Origin: Streptomyces griseomycini
Lineage (GTDB): Bacteria > Actinomycetota > Actinomycetes > Streptomycetales > Streptomycetaceae
Direction of reading: 5' to 3'
Assembly (NCBI RefSeq): GCF_014203535.1
Contig: NZ_JACHJI010000002.1
Location: forward strand, 501,042 to 565,041
DNA length: 64,000 bases
Positions 52,880 to 60,769 of this stretch are shown piece after piece. Made by a program: the position numbers and the translations under genes. How positions within the stretch are numbered: position 1 is the first letter of the stretch; each line of letters begins with the position of its first letter. The notes below the pieces were generated by a model. The model saw only the letters and a list, made by a program, of their open reading frames with translations. It had not been told where the DNA came from and made no database searches.

Positions 52880-53815
52880 TTACGGCCTGTCGGCGCCCGG
52901 CTGGGCGGGCTTGCCCTGGCGGCTGCCCGAGCCGCTGTTCGCCGCACCGGAGCCGCCCGCACCGGACCCGCCGTTGCCGTTGTCGTTGCCGGCCGGGCCA
53001 CCGCCCGAGGCGTTGCCCGCGTTGCCCGCGTTGCCCGCGTTGCCCGAGGCGCCGTCACGTGCGGTGCCGGAGGAGCCGTTCCCGGCCCGGCCTGCCTCGC
53101 CGGCGTCCTTCCCCGCCGCCGGGCCGCCGCGCCGCTCCTCGGCGGTGGCCTGCTCCAGCTGCTCGGCACAGTACGCGTCGACCTTCGCCTCGCCGCCCGC
53201 GGCCTCCGTGAGCCGCTTCCAGGCCGTCGCGTCCAGCGCCTTGCCGCGTCCCTCGACCTTCTCGTAGGCGCGGCAGTGCGCCTCGGTGTCCCGGGCCGCG
53301 GCGGGGCGGTCCGGGCCGGCGGGGGCGGACCCCGGGCCGGTGGACTCCCCGAGGGGCCCCCCGGTGGACGGGCCGGGTGTGTCCGGCGAGGCGTGGGCGC
53401 GTCGGTCGTCCCGCGCGGGGCCGTCCGTGGCCGATCCCGCGGCGCCGATCCCGGCGACCGCGACCCCGCCGAGGGTGAGGCCGCCGAGCAGCACGGAGAG
53501 CACGGTCTTCACCGAGTGGCTCCCGAGCCGCCGCCGACGGGGCCGCCAGTCGTCCCGGCGCCGGGTGCGCGCGCGGTGCGCTCCCGCCTCCCGGGCGGCC
53601 CGGAACGCGGCGACGGCCCGTTGCTCGGCGGCGGCGTCGACGGAGTCCCGGATCAGCGAGGCGGCGAGCAGCGCCTCGAGGCCGGCGGCGTCCACGGCGT
53701 GGGGCCGGCCCCCGACGGAGCCGTCCCGCCCGGCCGTGCGGTGCCCGGGCGGTGCGCCCTCAGGGTGCACACGCCGACGGCCGGCCGGCCCGCCGTCGCT
53801 CTGCCGCTCACCCAT
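52880..53815 (-). CDS. Transmembrane partner of ECF sigma (anti-sigma-like), module B
   Basis: A 311-residue paralogue of the module A protein. Cytoplasmic part (VDAAGLEALLAASLIRDSVD, QRAVAAFRAAREAG), one TM helix (about 103-127), linker, extracellular domain with Cys181 and Cys216 ending KVDAYCAEQLEQA, then an Asn/Gly/Ala/Ser-rich tail with NAG repeats (about 258-300). ATG 53,815 is chosen; an in-frame start at 53,932 would add a TDR-repeat leader. The cysteine domain is the best conserved part between the two partners, suggesting that sensing happens there. Confidence 0.68.
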   Translation of the reverse strand: MGERQSDGGPAGRRRVHPEGAPPGHRTAGRDGSVGGRPHAVDAAGLEALLAASLIRDSVDAAAEQRAVAAFRAAREAGAHRARTRRRDDWRPRRRRLGSHSVKTVLSVLLGGLTLGGVAVAGIGAAGSATDGPARDDRRAHASPDTPGPSTGGPLGESTGPGSAPAGPDRPAAARDTEAHCRAYEKVEGRGKALDATAWKRLTEAAGGEAKVDAYCAEQLEQATAEERRGGPAAGKDAGEAGRAGNGSSGTARDGASGNAGNAGNAGNASGGGPAGNDNGNGGSGAGGSGAANSGSGSRQGKPAQPGADRP

Positions 53816-54110
53816 GTCCGTTCCCGTCCCTGCTCGATCCACTCGGCCCCGTCGGCCCACCGGGCCCGTACGATCCGCCCGGTCCGTACGATCCGTCCGG
53901 TCCGTACGATCCGTCCGGTCCGTATGGTTCACCCGACCCGTGCCGTCCGCCCGGGCAGGCGGTCCTGCCCGGACCGAGGCATACGTGCCGCGCGTCCGAC
54001 CTGTTCAGTCCACCGGTCCGGACGGACCGCCGCGGGCCGCCGGGTCCGGCCGGCTCACGCGGGGCGTCGTCGCCCCGCCCGCCGTGTCCGCCGTCCCGGC
54101 CGCCGTTCAT
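53808..54110 (-). CDS. Small Gly/Pro/Tyr repeat protein between sigma B and its partner
   Basis: A 100-residue open frame. Its ATG overlaps the sigma stop codon (ATGA, 54,110-54,107) and its stop overlaps the start of the partner gene by 8 bp, a position expected for a translated gene. Residues ~1-58 are Gly/Arg/Pro-rich; residues ~60-90 repeat SYGPDG/SYGPGG, encoded by 18-bp DNA repeats. No signal peptide or TM. Third-position G+C is high over the first 58 codons. The same DNA in another frame would encode TDR repeats as an N-terminal extension of the partner, so the choice of frame is not certain. Confidence 0.45.
   Translation of the reverse strand: MNGGRDGGHGGRGDDAPREPAGPGGPRRSVRTGGLNRSDARHVCLGPGRTACPGGRHGSGEPYGPDGSYGPDGSYGPGGSYGPGGPTGPSGSSRDGNGHG
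53866..53927. repeat. 18-bp tandem repeat (CCGTACGATCCGTCCGGT)
   Basis: Three full units and a partial fourth, starting at 53,866, 53,884, 53,902 and 53,920; the first and last differ slightly. The unit is six codons long in every frame: SYGPDG in one minus-strand frame and TDRTDR in another. Confidence 0.85.
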
Positions 54111-54841
54111 GTCGACTCACCCAGCGTCCGCGGCGCCTCATCCGTCACACTTTCGATACCCAACTGTTTGGCCAGGCGTTTCAGCCCCCGGTACGCGGCC
54201 GTCCGGACCGCCCCCGGCCGCTTGCCGAGGACGCGGGCGGCGGCGGGGCCGTCCAGGCCGACGACCACCCGCAGCAGCACGGCCTCGGCCTGGTCCCGCG
54301 GCAGCCCGCCGACCAGTGCCAGGGCGTGTTCGGTGGACATGGCCTCCATGGCCTGGTCGTGGGTGCTCTGCGGTCCGGGCAGCTCCAGCACGTCCTGTTC
54401 CAGGGCCGACGGCCGGGGCCGCACCCGCTGCCGGCGCAGGTGGTCCAGTGCCCGGTGCCGGGCGATGGTCGCCGTCCACCCCCGGAACCCCGCTCCGTCG
54501 CCCTTGAACCGCCCCAGGTCGCGGGCTATCTCCAGCCAGGCGTCGGACGTCACGTCCTCGGCGTCGTCCCCGACCAGCCCGCGCACGTAGGCGAGCAGTC
54601 CGGGCTGCACGAGCCGGTAGGCCGCGGCGAAGGCGGCCTCGTCCCCTTCCTGGGCCCGCGCGACGGCCGCGCCCAGTTCCCCGTCGTACGCCTGTGCGCG
54701 GCGGGATTCCCCTCCGTGGCCCAAGAACCGTCCTCGTCCGTACCGAGTGCGTAGCGCGTCCGCTTGCCGTGCGCGCGTCCGCTTGGCGTGAGCGCGTCCG
54801 GCCGTGCCCACGCCCCCACGGTCATCAGCGTCGGACGCCAT
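54107..54841 (-). CDS. ECF sigma factor, module B
   Basis: About 244 residues from ATG 54,841, which lies 7 bp after the stop of the upstream uncharacterised gene; the first ~45 residues are not conserved, so the true start may be later. Region 2 is AAYRLVQPGLLAYVRGLVGD, DAEDVTSDAWLEIARDLGRF, FRGWTATIARHRALDHLR. Region 4 is VGGLPRDQAEAVLLRVVVGL and AARVLGKRPGAVRTAAYRGL. Very similar to the sigma of module A in both regions, so the modules arose by duplication. Probably in one operon with the upstream gene, the small repeat protein and the partner. Confidence 0.85.
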   Translation of the reverse strand: MASDADDRGGVGTAGRAHAKRTRARQADALRTRYGRGRFLGHGGESRRAQAYDGELGAAVARAQEGDEAAFAAAYRLVQPGLLAYVRGLVGDDAEDVTSDAWLEIARDLGRFKGDGAGFRGWTATIARHRALDHLRRQRVRPRPSALEQDVLELPGPQSTHDQAMEAMSTEHALALVGGLPRDQAEAVLLRVVVGLDGPAAARVLGKRPGAVRTAAYRGLKRLAKQLGIESVTDEAPRTLGEST

Positions 54842-54848
54842 GAAAGTG

Positions 54849-55337
54849 TCACAGCTCGTCAGAGGCCTCACGCGGCACACGCACCGGGGCGGGCCGCCCG
54901 TGCGCGGCCGCCGGGGAGCGGCGGGCCCGCCCGTGCAGCACCAGGTAGAAGGTCTGCAGCGACTCCTGCGGGCCGCCCGCCTCGAAGCGGTTGTGCACCT
55001 TGCCCACCGGGTTCCAGATCCGGCCGTCCGGCATCCGCACCCCGACCGGCTGGCCGAAGCAGGCCCGTTGCTCCTCGTCGAGGTCCACCCACACCGCTCC
55101 GGCCTGGCGCACGAGCACCTCACCGACGTAGGCGCCGAGCCCGAACAGCGTCTCGCGCACCCGCCCGCGGTCCGCGCCGCCCTTGCGCAGTCCGTCGACC
55201 AGGAAGTCGACGACGCGCAGGCTGGTCACGGAGTAGTCCAGCGGGATCCGGCCGCGGGCGGTCACCCGGGCGACGAAGGCCGCCGCGTACGGTCGCATCC
55301 GTCCCGCGGCCGGCACCCGCTCGTCCGCCACCTCCAT
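54849..55337 (-). CDS. Uncharacterised protein, paralogue 1
   Basis: A 162-residue protein with no family I can name. The core reads IPLDYSVTSLRVVDFLVDGL, LFGLGAYVGEVLVRQAGAVW and GVRMPDGRIWNPVGKVHNRF; the C-terminus is Arg/Pro/Ala-rich. It is clearly related to the protein at 58,438-58,854 (shared LDYS, GAY-GEV-VRQ and PDGR-W-P motifs). No signal peptide. ATG 55,337 has GGAAGGGG upstream. The downstream sigma gene begins 7 bp after its stop, so it is likely co-expressed with module B. Confidence 0.65.
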   Translation of the reverse strand: MEVADERVPAAGRMRPYAAAFVARVTARGRIPLDYSVTSLRVVDFLVDGLRKGGADRGRVRETLFGLGAYVGEVLVRQAGAVWVDLDEEQRACFGQPVGVRMPDGRIWNPVGKVHNRFEAGGPQESLQTFYLVLHGRARRSPAAAHGRPAPVRVPREASDEL

Positions 55338-55620
55338 GGGCCCCACCCTTCCGCTCGGGCCGCCGGGGAGCCCGGCCGGGTTCCCCGGCAGACCAAGCGG
55401 GCGCCGCGCCCCGGGCGTCACGGGTCACGGACGTGTCGATCGCCACACAGCGGATCCACAGGACGGGCACAACCTTTCGGCCTCCCGTACGTCCGCGAGG
55501 ACCCCGGGGCGAGAGGACGGATCCGGCGCCACCGGGTGACGTTCGGCCATCCCTTGACGCTGAGTGGATGTCATCTGTGTGACAGGTGATGTCGGTGTTC
55601 CTTTTCTAGGGGTGGGGTAG
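55338..55620. promoter_or_regulatory. Divergent promoter region of the PGRP amidase
   Basis: About 280 bp. An inverted repeat TGTCATCTGTGTGACA (55,569-55,584) lies 36 bp before the TTG start and may be a regulator site. I looked for a c-di-AMP riboswitch, often seen before wall hydrolase genes, and did not see its conserved elements. Confidence 0.35.
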
Positions 55621-58341
55621 TTGAGTCCTCGCAGGACCCATGCGTACAAGCCGCTCAGCCTGAAGCGGCGGGCGTGGCTGACCGTCGGAGCCGTCGTGCT
55701 GAGCGGCGCGGGCGTCGTCACCTACGCGGTGGCCGGCCCGTCGTCCGAGCCGGCCGGCCCCGGGGCGAAGGCCCGCAAGCCGAGCATCCACACGGTGAAG
55801 CTGGAGAACCGCGGCGCGGGCCGCCGGGGACTGGAGCGGCAGGCCACGGAGCGCTTCAGCGCGGTGCTCGTGACCTGGGACAACCCCGAGGCCGAGGTCA
55901 AGGGCACGCCCGAGGTGCGGACCCGGGACCTGAAGACCGGCAAGTGGTCCGGCTGGCAGAAGCTGGAGGACGAGCCGAACCAGGCCGACGGCGCGGAGGG
56001 CGAGCGGGCGGCGACGCGCGGCGGTACGGCCTCGGTGTGGACCGGCGCCTCCGACGGCGTCGAGGTGCGCGTGGTCAAGGCCGACGGCACCCAGGCGGGC
56101 GGCCAGCCGGCCGGCATGGACGTCAAGCTGCTCGACCCGGGCACGGACCCGAAGACCACCGCCCCGGCCGCGGACGGCATGGAACCCGCCGCTTTCGCGG
56201 CGGAGACCACGGCGCCGACGACGGAGGCCCCGGTCCCGACGGGGACGCCCGCCGGGACGGTGACCCCCGCCCCGGCCGAGACCTCGCCCGACGCCCCGAC
56301 CGGGACCGCGGCACCCACCGGGACGTCCTCGCAGACGGCCACGGACACCGCGTCCCCGACGGCGTCCCCCTCCCCCACCCCCACCGTCCCCGAGCCCCGT
56401 CCCTCGACGGTCGTGAAGCCGCCGATCATCACGCAGGCCGAGTGGGGCGCCTCCACCGACTACGACGGCACGCCGAGCTACGGCACCGAGATCAAGGCCG
56501 CCGTCATCCACCACACCGGCGTCGACAGCGACAACAGCGTGTCCTGCGCCGACTCGCGCGCCCGGCTGCGCTCCATCCAGCAGGAGCACTTCGCGCGCGG
56601 TTACTACGACATCGGCTACAACTTCGTCGTCGACCGCTGCGGCCAGATCTTCGAGGGCCGCAGCGGCGGCACGGACCTGCCGGTGGTGGGCGCGCACGAC
56701 GTCGGCTTCAACACCGACACGCTCGGCATCTCCTACATCGGCAACTTCGAGAGCGCGCAGCCGAGCCGGGCCGCGATGGACTCGATCGCGCGCGTCGTCG
56801 CCTGGAAGTTCGGGATGTACGGCATCGACCCGACCGGCAAGGTCACGCTGACCTCGGGTACGGAGGCCGGCGTCAGCGGCAACAAGATCGACCAGGGTGA
56901 GTCGGTCACCCTGCCGCGCGTCTTCGGCCACCGGGACACCAACTACACGGCCTGCCCCGGCAAGAACCTCCACCCGAAGCTCTCCCGCATCGCCGCGCTG
57001 GCCAGGACGCCGGGCATCTCGCACGCCCTGGCCACCTCCGACCACGACCGGGACGGCCTCGCCGACCTGGTCGCGGGAACCCCGAAGGCCTCGGGCGGCG
57101 GCAGCGTCACCGTGATCCCGGGCGGCGTGAACGGCCCGGTCACCGGCGCCAGGAGGACGCTCACCCAGAGCAGCGCCGGCGTCCCCGGCTCCAACGAGTC
57201 CGGTGACGGCTTCGGCACCTCCAGCGCCTGGGGCGACGTCAACGGCGACGGCCACGCGGACCTCGCGATCGGCGTCCCCGGGGAGAACGACACCAGCGGC
57301 CACACCGACCGCGGCGGGGTCGTGGTGATGTACGGCCCGGCACTGAACACCGGCTTCTCGTACTCGACGACGGGGGTGACGCAGACCGGCGCCAAGCTCG
57401 GCACCACGGTCGCCGTCGGCGACTTCAACGGCGACGGCAAGGCGGACGTGTTCGCCGCCGGCACCGGCAGGGGCGGCAACTGGAACGCCCGTCACACCGG
57501 CGGCGCCACCAAGTACGGCACGCTGACCTCGGCCACGGGCTCGGTGGCGTACCTCGACGCCGCGGCCGGCGACTTCAACCGGGACGGCTACGCGGACATC
57601 GCCCTCAACTACCGCGACACCGGCGGCACCGGCCGCGTGCTCCGCTTCGCGGGCTCCGCGTCCGGCCTGACCAAGGTGGGGGTCATCTCGGTCAAGGGCG
57701 GCCGGTCCATCGCCGCGGGCGACGTCAACGGCAACGGCTACGACGACATCGTCATCGGCCAGCCGGTGGGCGCGGAGTCCGGCTTCTCGACGCCGGGCGG
57801 CCGGATCACCATGGTCCTGGGCACGTCGAGCGGGTTCACCACGACCGGCATGAAGTCCCTCCACCAGGACACGGCGTCCGTCCCGGGCGGCAACGAGTCC
57901 GGTGACTCCCTGGGCGCCTCGGTCTCGATCGGCGACTACAACGCCGACGGGTACGCGGACGTCCTGGCCGGCGCCCCCGGCGAGGACCTCACCCGCAGCG
58001 GCGCCAACCGCTCCGACGCGGGCAACGCGCTCCTGTTCCCCGGCACCTCGGCCGGCCTCACCGGCTCCGGCTCGAAGGGCGTCTCGCAGGACACGTCCGG
58101 CATCCCCGGTTCCACGGAGTCCAACGACCGGCTCGGTTCCGCGGTGTCCCTGACGGACCTGTCCGGCTACGGCCGCGCGGACCTGACGATCGGCGCCGAC
58201 GGCGAGGACACCTCGGACGGCGTCGTCCTGTACCTGCCCAGCAGCAGCACAGGACTCGGCTACGGCGGTTCCTACGTCTTCGGCAAGGGCACCCTCGGCC
58301 TGTCGGCGGACGTGCGGCTGGGCCAGGCGCTGACTCCGTAG
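55621..58341 (+). CDS. Secreted PGRP-type N-acetylmuramoyl-L-alanine amidase with FG-GAP repeats
   Basis: A 906-residue exported protein from a TTG start with GGGGTGGGG upstream. An N-terminal membrane/signal segment (about 16-38) is followed by a beta-rich region (ERFSAVLVTWDNPEAEVKGT), a Thr/Pro-rich linker (about 190-262), then an Amidase_2/PGRP domain (about 265-465: AAVIHHTGVDSDNSVSC, FNFVVDRCG-like YNFVVDRCGQIFEGRSGGTD, FGHRDTNYTACPGKNLH with zinc His and Cys). The C-terminal half has about six FG-GAP/VCBS repeats with calcium-like DVNGDGHADL, DFNGDGKADV and DFNRDGYADI motifs, probably a propeller that binds wall or protein ligands. Confidence 0.9.
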   Translation: MSPRRTHAYKPLSLKRRAWLTVGAVVLSGAGVVTYAVAGPSSEPAGPGAKARKPSIHTVKLENRGAGRRGLERQATERFSAVLVTWDNPEAEVKGTPEVRTRDLKTGKWSGWQKLEDEPNQADGAEGERAATRGGTASVWTGASDGVEVRVVKADGTQAGGQPAGMDVKLLDPGTDPKTTAPAADGMEPAAFAAETTAPTTEAPVPTGTPAGTVTPAPAETSPDAPTGTAAPTGTSSQTATDTASPTASPSPTPTVPEPRPSTVVKPPIITQAEWGASTDYDGTPSYGTEIKAAVIHHTGVDSDNSVSCADSRARLRSIQQEHFARGYYDIGYNFVVDRCGQIFEGRSGGTDLPVVGAHDVGFNTDTLGISYIGNFESAQPSRAAMDSIARVVAWKFGMYGIDPTGKVTLTSGTEAGVSGNKIDQGESVTLPRVFGHRDTNYTACPGKNLHPKLSRIAALARTPGISHALATSDHDRDGLADLVAGTPKASGGGSVTVIPGGVNGPVTGARRTLTQSSAGVPGSNESGDGFGTSSAWGDVNGDGHADLAIGVPGENDTSGHTDRGGVVVMYGPALNTGFSYSTTGVTQTGAKLGTTVAVGDFNGDGKADVFAAGTGRGGNWNARHTGGATKYGTLTSATGSVAYLDAAAGDFNRDGYADIALNYRDTGGTGRVLRFAGSASGLTKVGVISVKGGRSIAAGDVNGNGYDDIVIGQPVGAESGFSTPGGRITMVLGTSSGFTTTGMKSLHQDTASVPGGNESGDSLGASVSIGDYNADGYADVLAGAPGEDLTRSGANRSDAGNALLFPGTSAGLTGSGSKGVSQDTSGIPGSTESNDRLGSAVSLTDLSGYGRADLTIGADGEDTSDGVVLYLPSSSTGLGYGGSYVFGKGTLGLSADVRLGQALTP

Positions 58342-58437
58342 CACCGCGCCACCGCCCCGACGGCCGGGGTCCCCGCACCGGGCGGGGGCCCCGGCCGCTT
58401 CGCGTCCGCCCGCCGGCCGGCCGCGGCGCGCGGGACG

Positions 58438-58854
58438 TCACCGCGGGTGCGGTCCCCCGCCCGACGCGTCCCGGCACAGCAGCCGCAGGGAACCGTCGCC
58501 CGTGTAGCAGCGGACGGCCTCCTCGATCGGGTCCCAGAGGCGGCCGTCGGGCGTGCGCACCCAGTGGTCGCCGCCCGTGGCCCACCACTCGCCGCCGGTC
58601 TGACGGACGATCACCTCGCCGGTGTAGGCGCCGAACCCGCGCAGCACCTGCTCCACGGCGGCGTACGGGGCCCCCTCCCGGCGTATCTCCTCGATCATGC
58701 GGTCGACGCTCCACAGACTGCGCGCCGAGTAGTCGAGGCGCAGCCGTGCCCCTTCGCGCATCGCCGCCACCGCGTCCGCCGCCCACCGGACCGGCTTCGC
58801 TGCGGCCGAAGGCCTGGTCTCCTGCTGTGTCGTCACAGTCGTCGCAGTCGTCAC
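58438..58854 (-). CDS. Uncharacterised protein, paralogue 2
   Basis: A 138-residue protein. After a Thr-rich start its core is RLRLDYSARSLWSVDRMIEE, VLRGFGAYTGEVIVRQTGGE and WVRTPDGRLWDPIEEAVRCY. It matches the protein at 54,849 throughout and is of similar length. It lies convergent to the PGRP amidase, so the two paralogues flank that gene. GTG 58,854 is chosen (GTG 58,836 is also possible). No membrane segment, no catalytic motif recognised. Confidence 0.62.
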   Translation of the reverse strand: MTTATTVTTQQETRPSAAAKPVRWAADAVAAMREGARLRLDYSARSLWSVDRMIEEIRREGAPYAAVEQVLRGFGAYTGEVIVRQTGGEWWATGGDHWVRTPDGRLWDPIEEAVRCYTGDGSLRLLCRDASGGGPHPR

Positions 58855-59018
58855 ACCTTGAAGAGCGTGCCGGTGAAGCGTTTCGTCACCTGGTTCCCGC
58901 GACTCCCCGCGATCGGCGCAGGACCGCCCCGACTCCACCCCACACCGGTCACAGGACCTTCCCGGCAGGGGGCGGCGCGAGGGGTGACGGATCGGGGTCC
59001 GCTGCGCTCGTGTCGGTG

Positions 59019-59439
59019 ATGAGCACGTACTTCCGTCCGCGCGCCGTCCCGCCCCCGGTCCTGGACGACGGTCCCGCCCGGCTGCCGCAGCTCTTCGAGG
59101 ACGACTGGGACGCCGTACGGGAACGGATCGGCCGGCACCGGGAGGAGGTGCCGGACAAGGGCCGCCTCGGCCACGGACTCCTGTACGCCGGCGCGTCCGC
59201 GGGCACCGCGGGGTACCCCGTCCTCGCTCGTCGTGCTCGGCGGCGCCCGGTGTCCCGCCCGGCCCGGGTCCTCCGCCGTTCCCGCTGCTCACCGCCGTCG
59301 AGGCGCACCGCGCCGCGGCGGCCCGGACGTCGAGCCCCTGGTGCGCGAGGTGTTCGCGTCGGCCCACCGCGGCCCGACCGCGTTCCACGCGCACACGGCC
59401 GAGCGGCGGGACGCCGTCGTGAAGCGGCTGCCGGCCTGA
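59019..59439 (+). pseudogene. Decayed gene of unknown function with several frameshifts
   Basis: From ATG 59,019 the frame gives a plausible protein start (MSTYFRPRAVPPPVLDDGPA, then LFEDDWDAVRERIGRHREEV and GLLYAGASAGTAGY). Near 59,215 it shifts to a frame reading PSSLVVLGGA. Then around 59,250-59,320 a third frame reads PPFPLLTAVEAHRAAAA, and from about 59,325 the second frame ends PDVEPLVREVFASAHRGPTA, then HAHTAERRDAVVKRL. Joined, these pieces look like one protein of about 140 residues, so at least three single-base indels separate it from an intact ancestor. Confidence 0.6.
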
Positions 59440-59446
59440 ACGAACC

Positions 59447-60031
59447 TCAATCCCTCCGGCGGCTGCGCCGGGACACCGCGGCGCGGAGCACCCGCCGTCC
59501 CTCCGTCGCCACCTCCAGCGCCCCGCGCAGACCCGCCGGGCCGTGGGCGGACAGGAGCTCCAGGACCGCGATCTGGCGGCGCAGCTCCGCCGCGACGAGC
59601 GGCGACACGCCCTCCGTGCGGCCCTCGGCGGAGGTCCCCGCGGACCGAGCCGCGTGGAGGGCCGGGTCCGCGTCGTCGTCCGGGGCGGCGGCGCCGTCCA
59701 GGAGCCGGTGGACGCGCAGCGCGGCGACGGAGCAGGCGTCGGCCCAGACCCGCAGCTCGGCGGCGGACCGCCGGCCGGGTGCGGCGGTGAGCATCCGGTG
59801 CGCGAGCGCCGCGGCCCCGTCCTCGTCGTCCGCCGCGTCCAGCTTGCCGCGCACCTCCTCCAGCCGCTGGGCCCAGTCGCCGTCGGCGGCGCCCTCCGCG
59901 AGGCTCGACCACAGCGGCCGCAGCACCTCGTCGTCGCCGCCCAGCAAGGGCACGCACCGATCCAAACAAGCCAACCCGCTCACGGCCAGCCCGCGCTCGT
60001 CGGCCTGTGCGATCAGTTCCACCAGGCTCAT
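59447..60031 (-). CDS. Hypothetical alpha-helical protein
   Basis: A 194-residue protein, Ala/Arg/Leu-rich and probably all-helical (SLVELIAQADERGLAVSGLA, AELRVWADACSVAALRVHRL), with no signal peptide or membrane segment and no motif I recognise. ATG 60,031 is chosen because GAGGGAGG lies just upstream. It precedes the decayed gene convergently by 8 bp. Confidence 0.6.
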   Translation of the reverse strand: MSLVELIAQADERGLAVSGLACLDRCVPLLGGDDEVLRPLWSSLAEGAADGDWAQRLEEVRGKLDAADDEDGAAALAHRMLTAAPGRRSAAELRVWADACSVAALRVHRLLDGAAAPDDDADPALHAARSAGTSAEGRTEGVSPLVAAELRRQIAVLELLSAHGPAGLRGALEVATEGRRVLRAAVSRRSRRRD

Positions 60032-60137
60032 CCACGCCTCCCTCAGCGGGTCCCACAGGCCCCGAAGACGCCCTTCACAAGCCTCTTCCCTCACGGAGCC
60101 CGCACTCTCCCTTACTGCGTGCGACGGGCCGGGAATG

Positions 60138-60644
60138 TCACAGGGGCACCACTCCGAGCCGGTCCAGCAGGCGGAAGAAGAGATTTTCGGCCACCGGATC
60201 GGGGTCGGCGGTCAGCACCTCGAGCAGGCCCTCGGCGGAGACGTCGTGCCCCGCCTCCTCGGCCCAGAAGACGGCACGCTCGGCGGCGTCGGCGGGCTCC
60301 AGGAAGTAGTCCTCCAGCGTGAGTCCCTCCTCCTGCCCCTCGAGGTAACCGGCCATGCGGGCCCGCGCCAGGCAGGTCGTCCACGCCCCGCTCTCCGGCG
60401 ACGCCGCCTCCACCACCACGCAGTCGCTGCCCATGACGTATCCGAACAGCGCGGGCGCGCCGGTCTCCCGGGCCAGGTCGTTCATGTTCCCGATGTCGCC
60501 CTCGCCGCCCGGGTACTCCCACACCTGCCATCCGTCCGGCGCCGAGGTGCGCAGGGTCATGCCCCCGGCCGCACCGGACAGCGCGTCCAGTTCGGCGAGC
60601 GGCCGCTCCCCGCGGCCCACGACGAAGTACCCCCAGTAGCCCAT
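60138..60644 (-). CDS. Hypothetical protein
   Basis: A 168-residue acidic protein starting MGYWGYFVVGRGERPLAELD. It has alternating beta/helix character (WQVWEYPGGEGDIGNMNDLA, ALFGYVMGSDCVVVEAASPE) and a helical C-terminal half (LTLEDYFLEPADAAERAVFW). I recall similar Streptomyces hypothetical proteins but no function. No membrane segment. Confidence 0.65.
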   Translation of the reverse strand: MGYWGYFVVGRGERPLAELDALSGAAGGMTLRTSAPDGWQVWEYPGGEGDIGNMNDLARETGAPALFGYVMGSDCVVVEAASPESGAWTTCLARARMAGYLEGQEEGLTLEDYFLEPADAAERAVFWAEEAGHDVSAEGLLEVLTADPDPVAENLFFRLLDRLGVVPL

Positions 60645-60769
60645 GTGCTGATGTTCCCCCCGGTTCTCGGTTCGCCGGCGTCGTTCCGCTCGTCAGAACA
60701 CCACCACAGTCGTACGGGGGTTCGCAGGCGTATGCGGCAATCCGTCCCCCCGCGGGGGTCCCGCGGGGG

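Noticed and set aside
55378..55620. c-di-AMP (ydaO-type) riboswitch before the PGRP amidase
   Set aside because: Some GGACGG-like pieces are present, but the conserved order and pairing of the aptamer could not be found.
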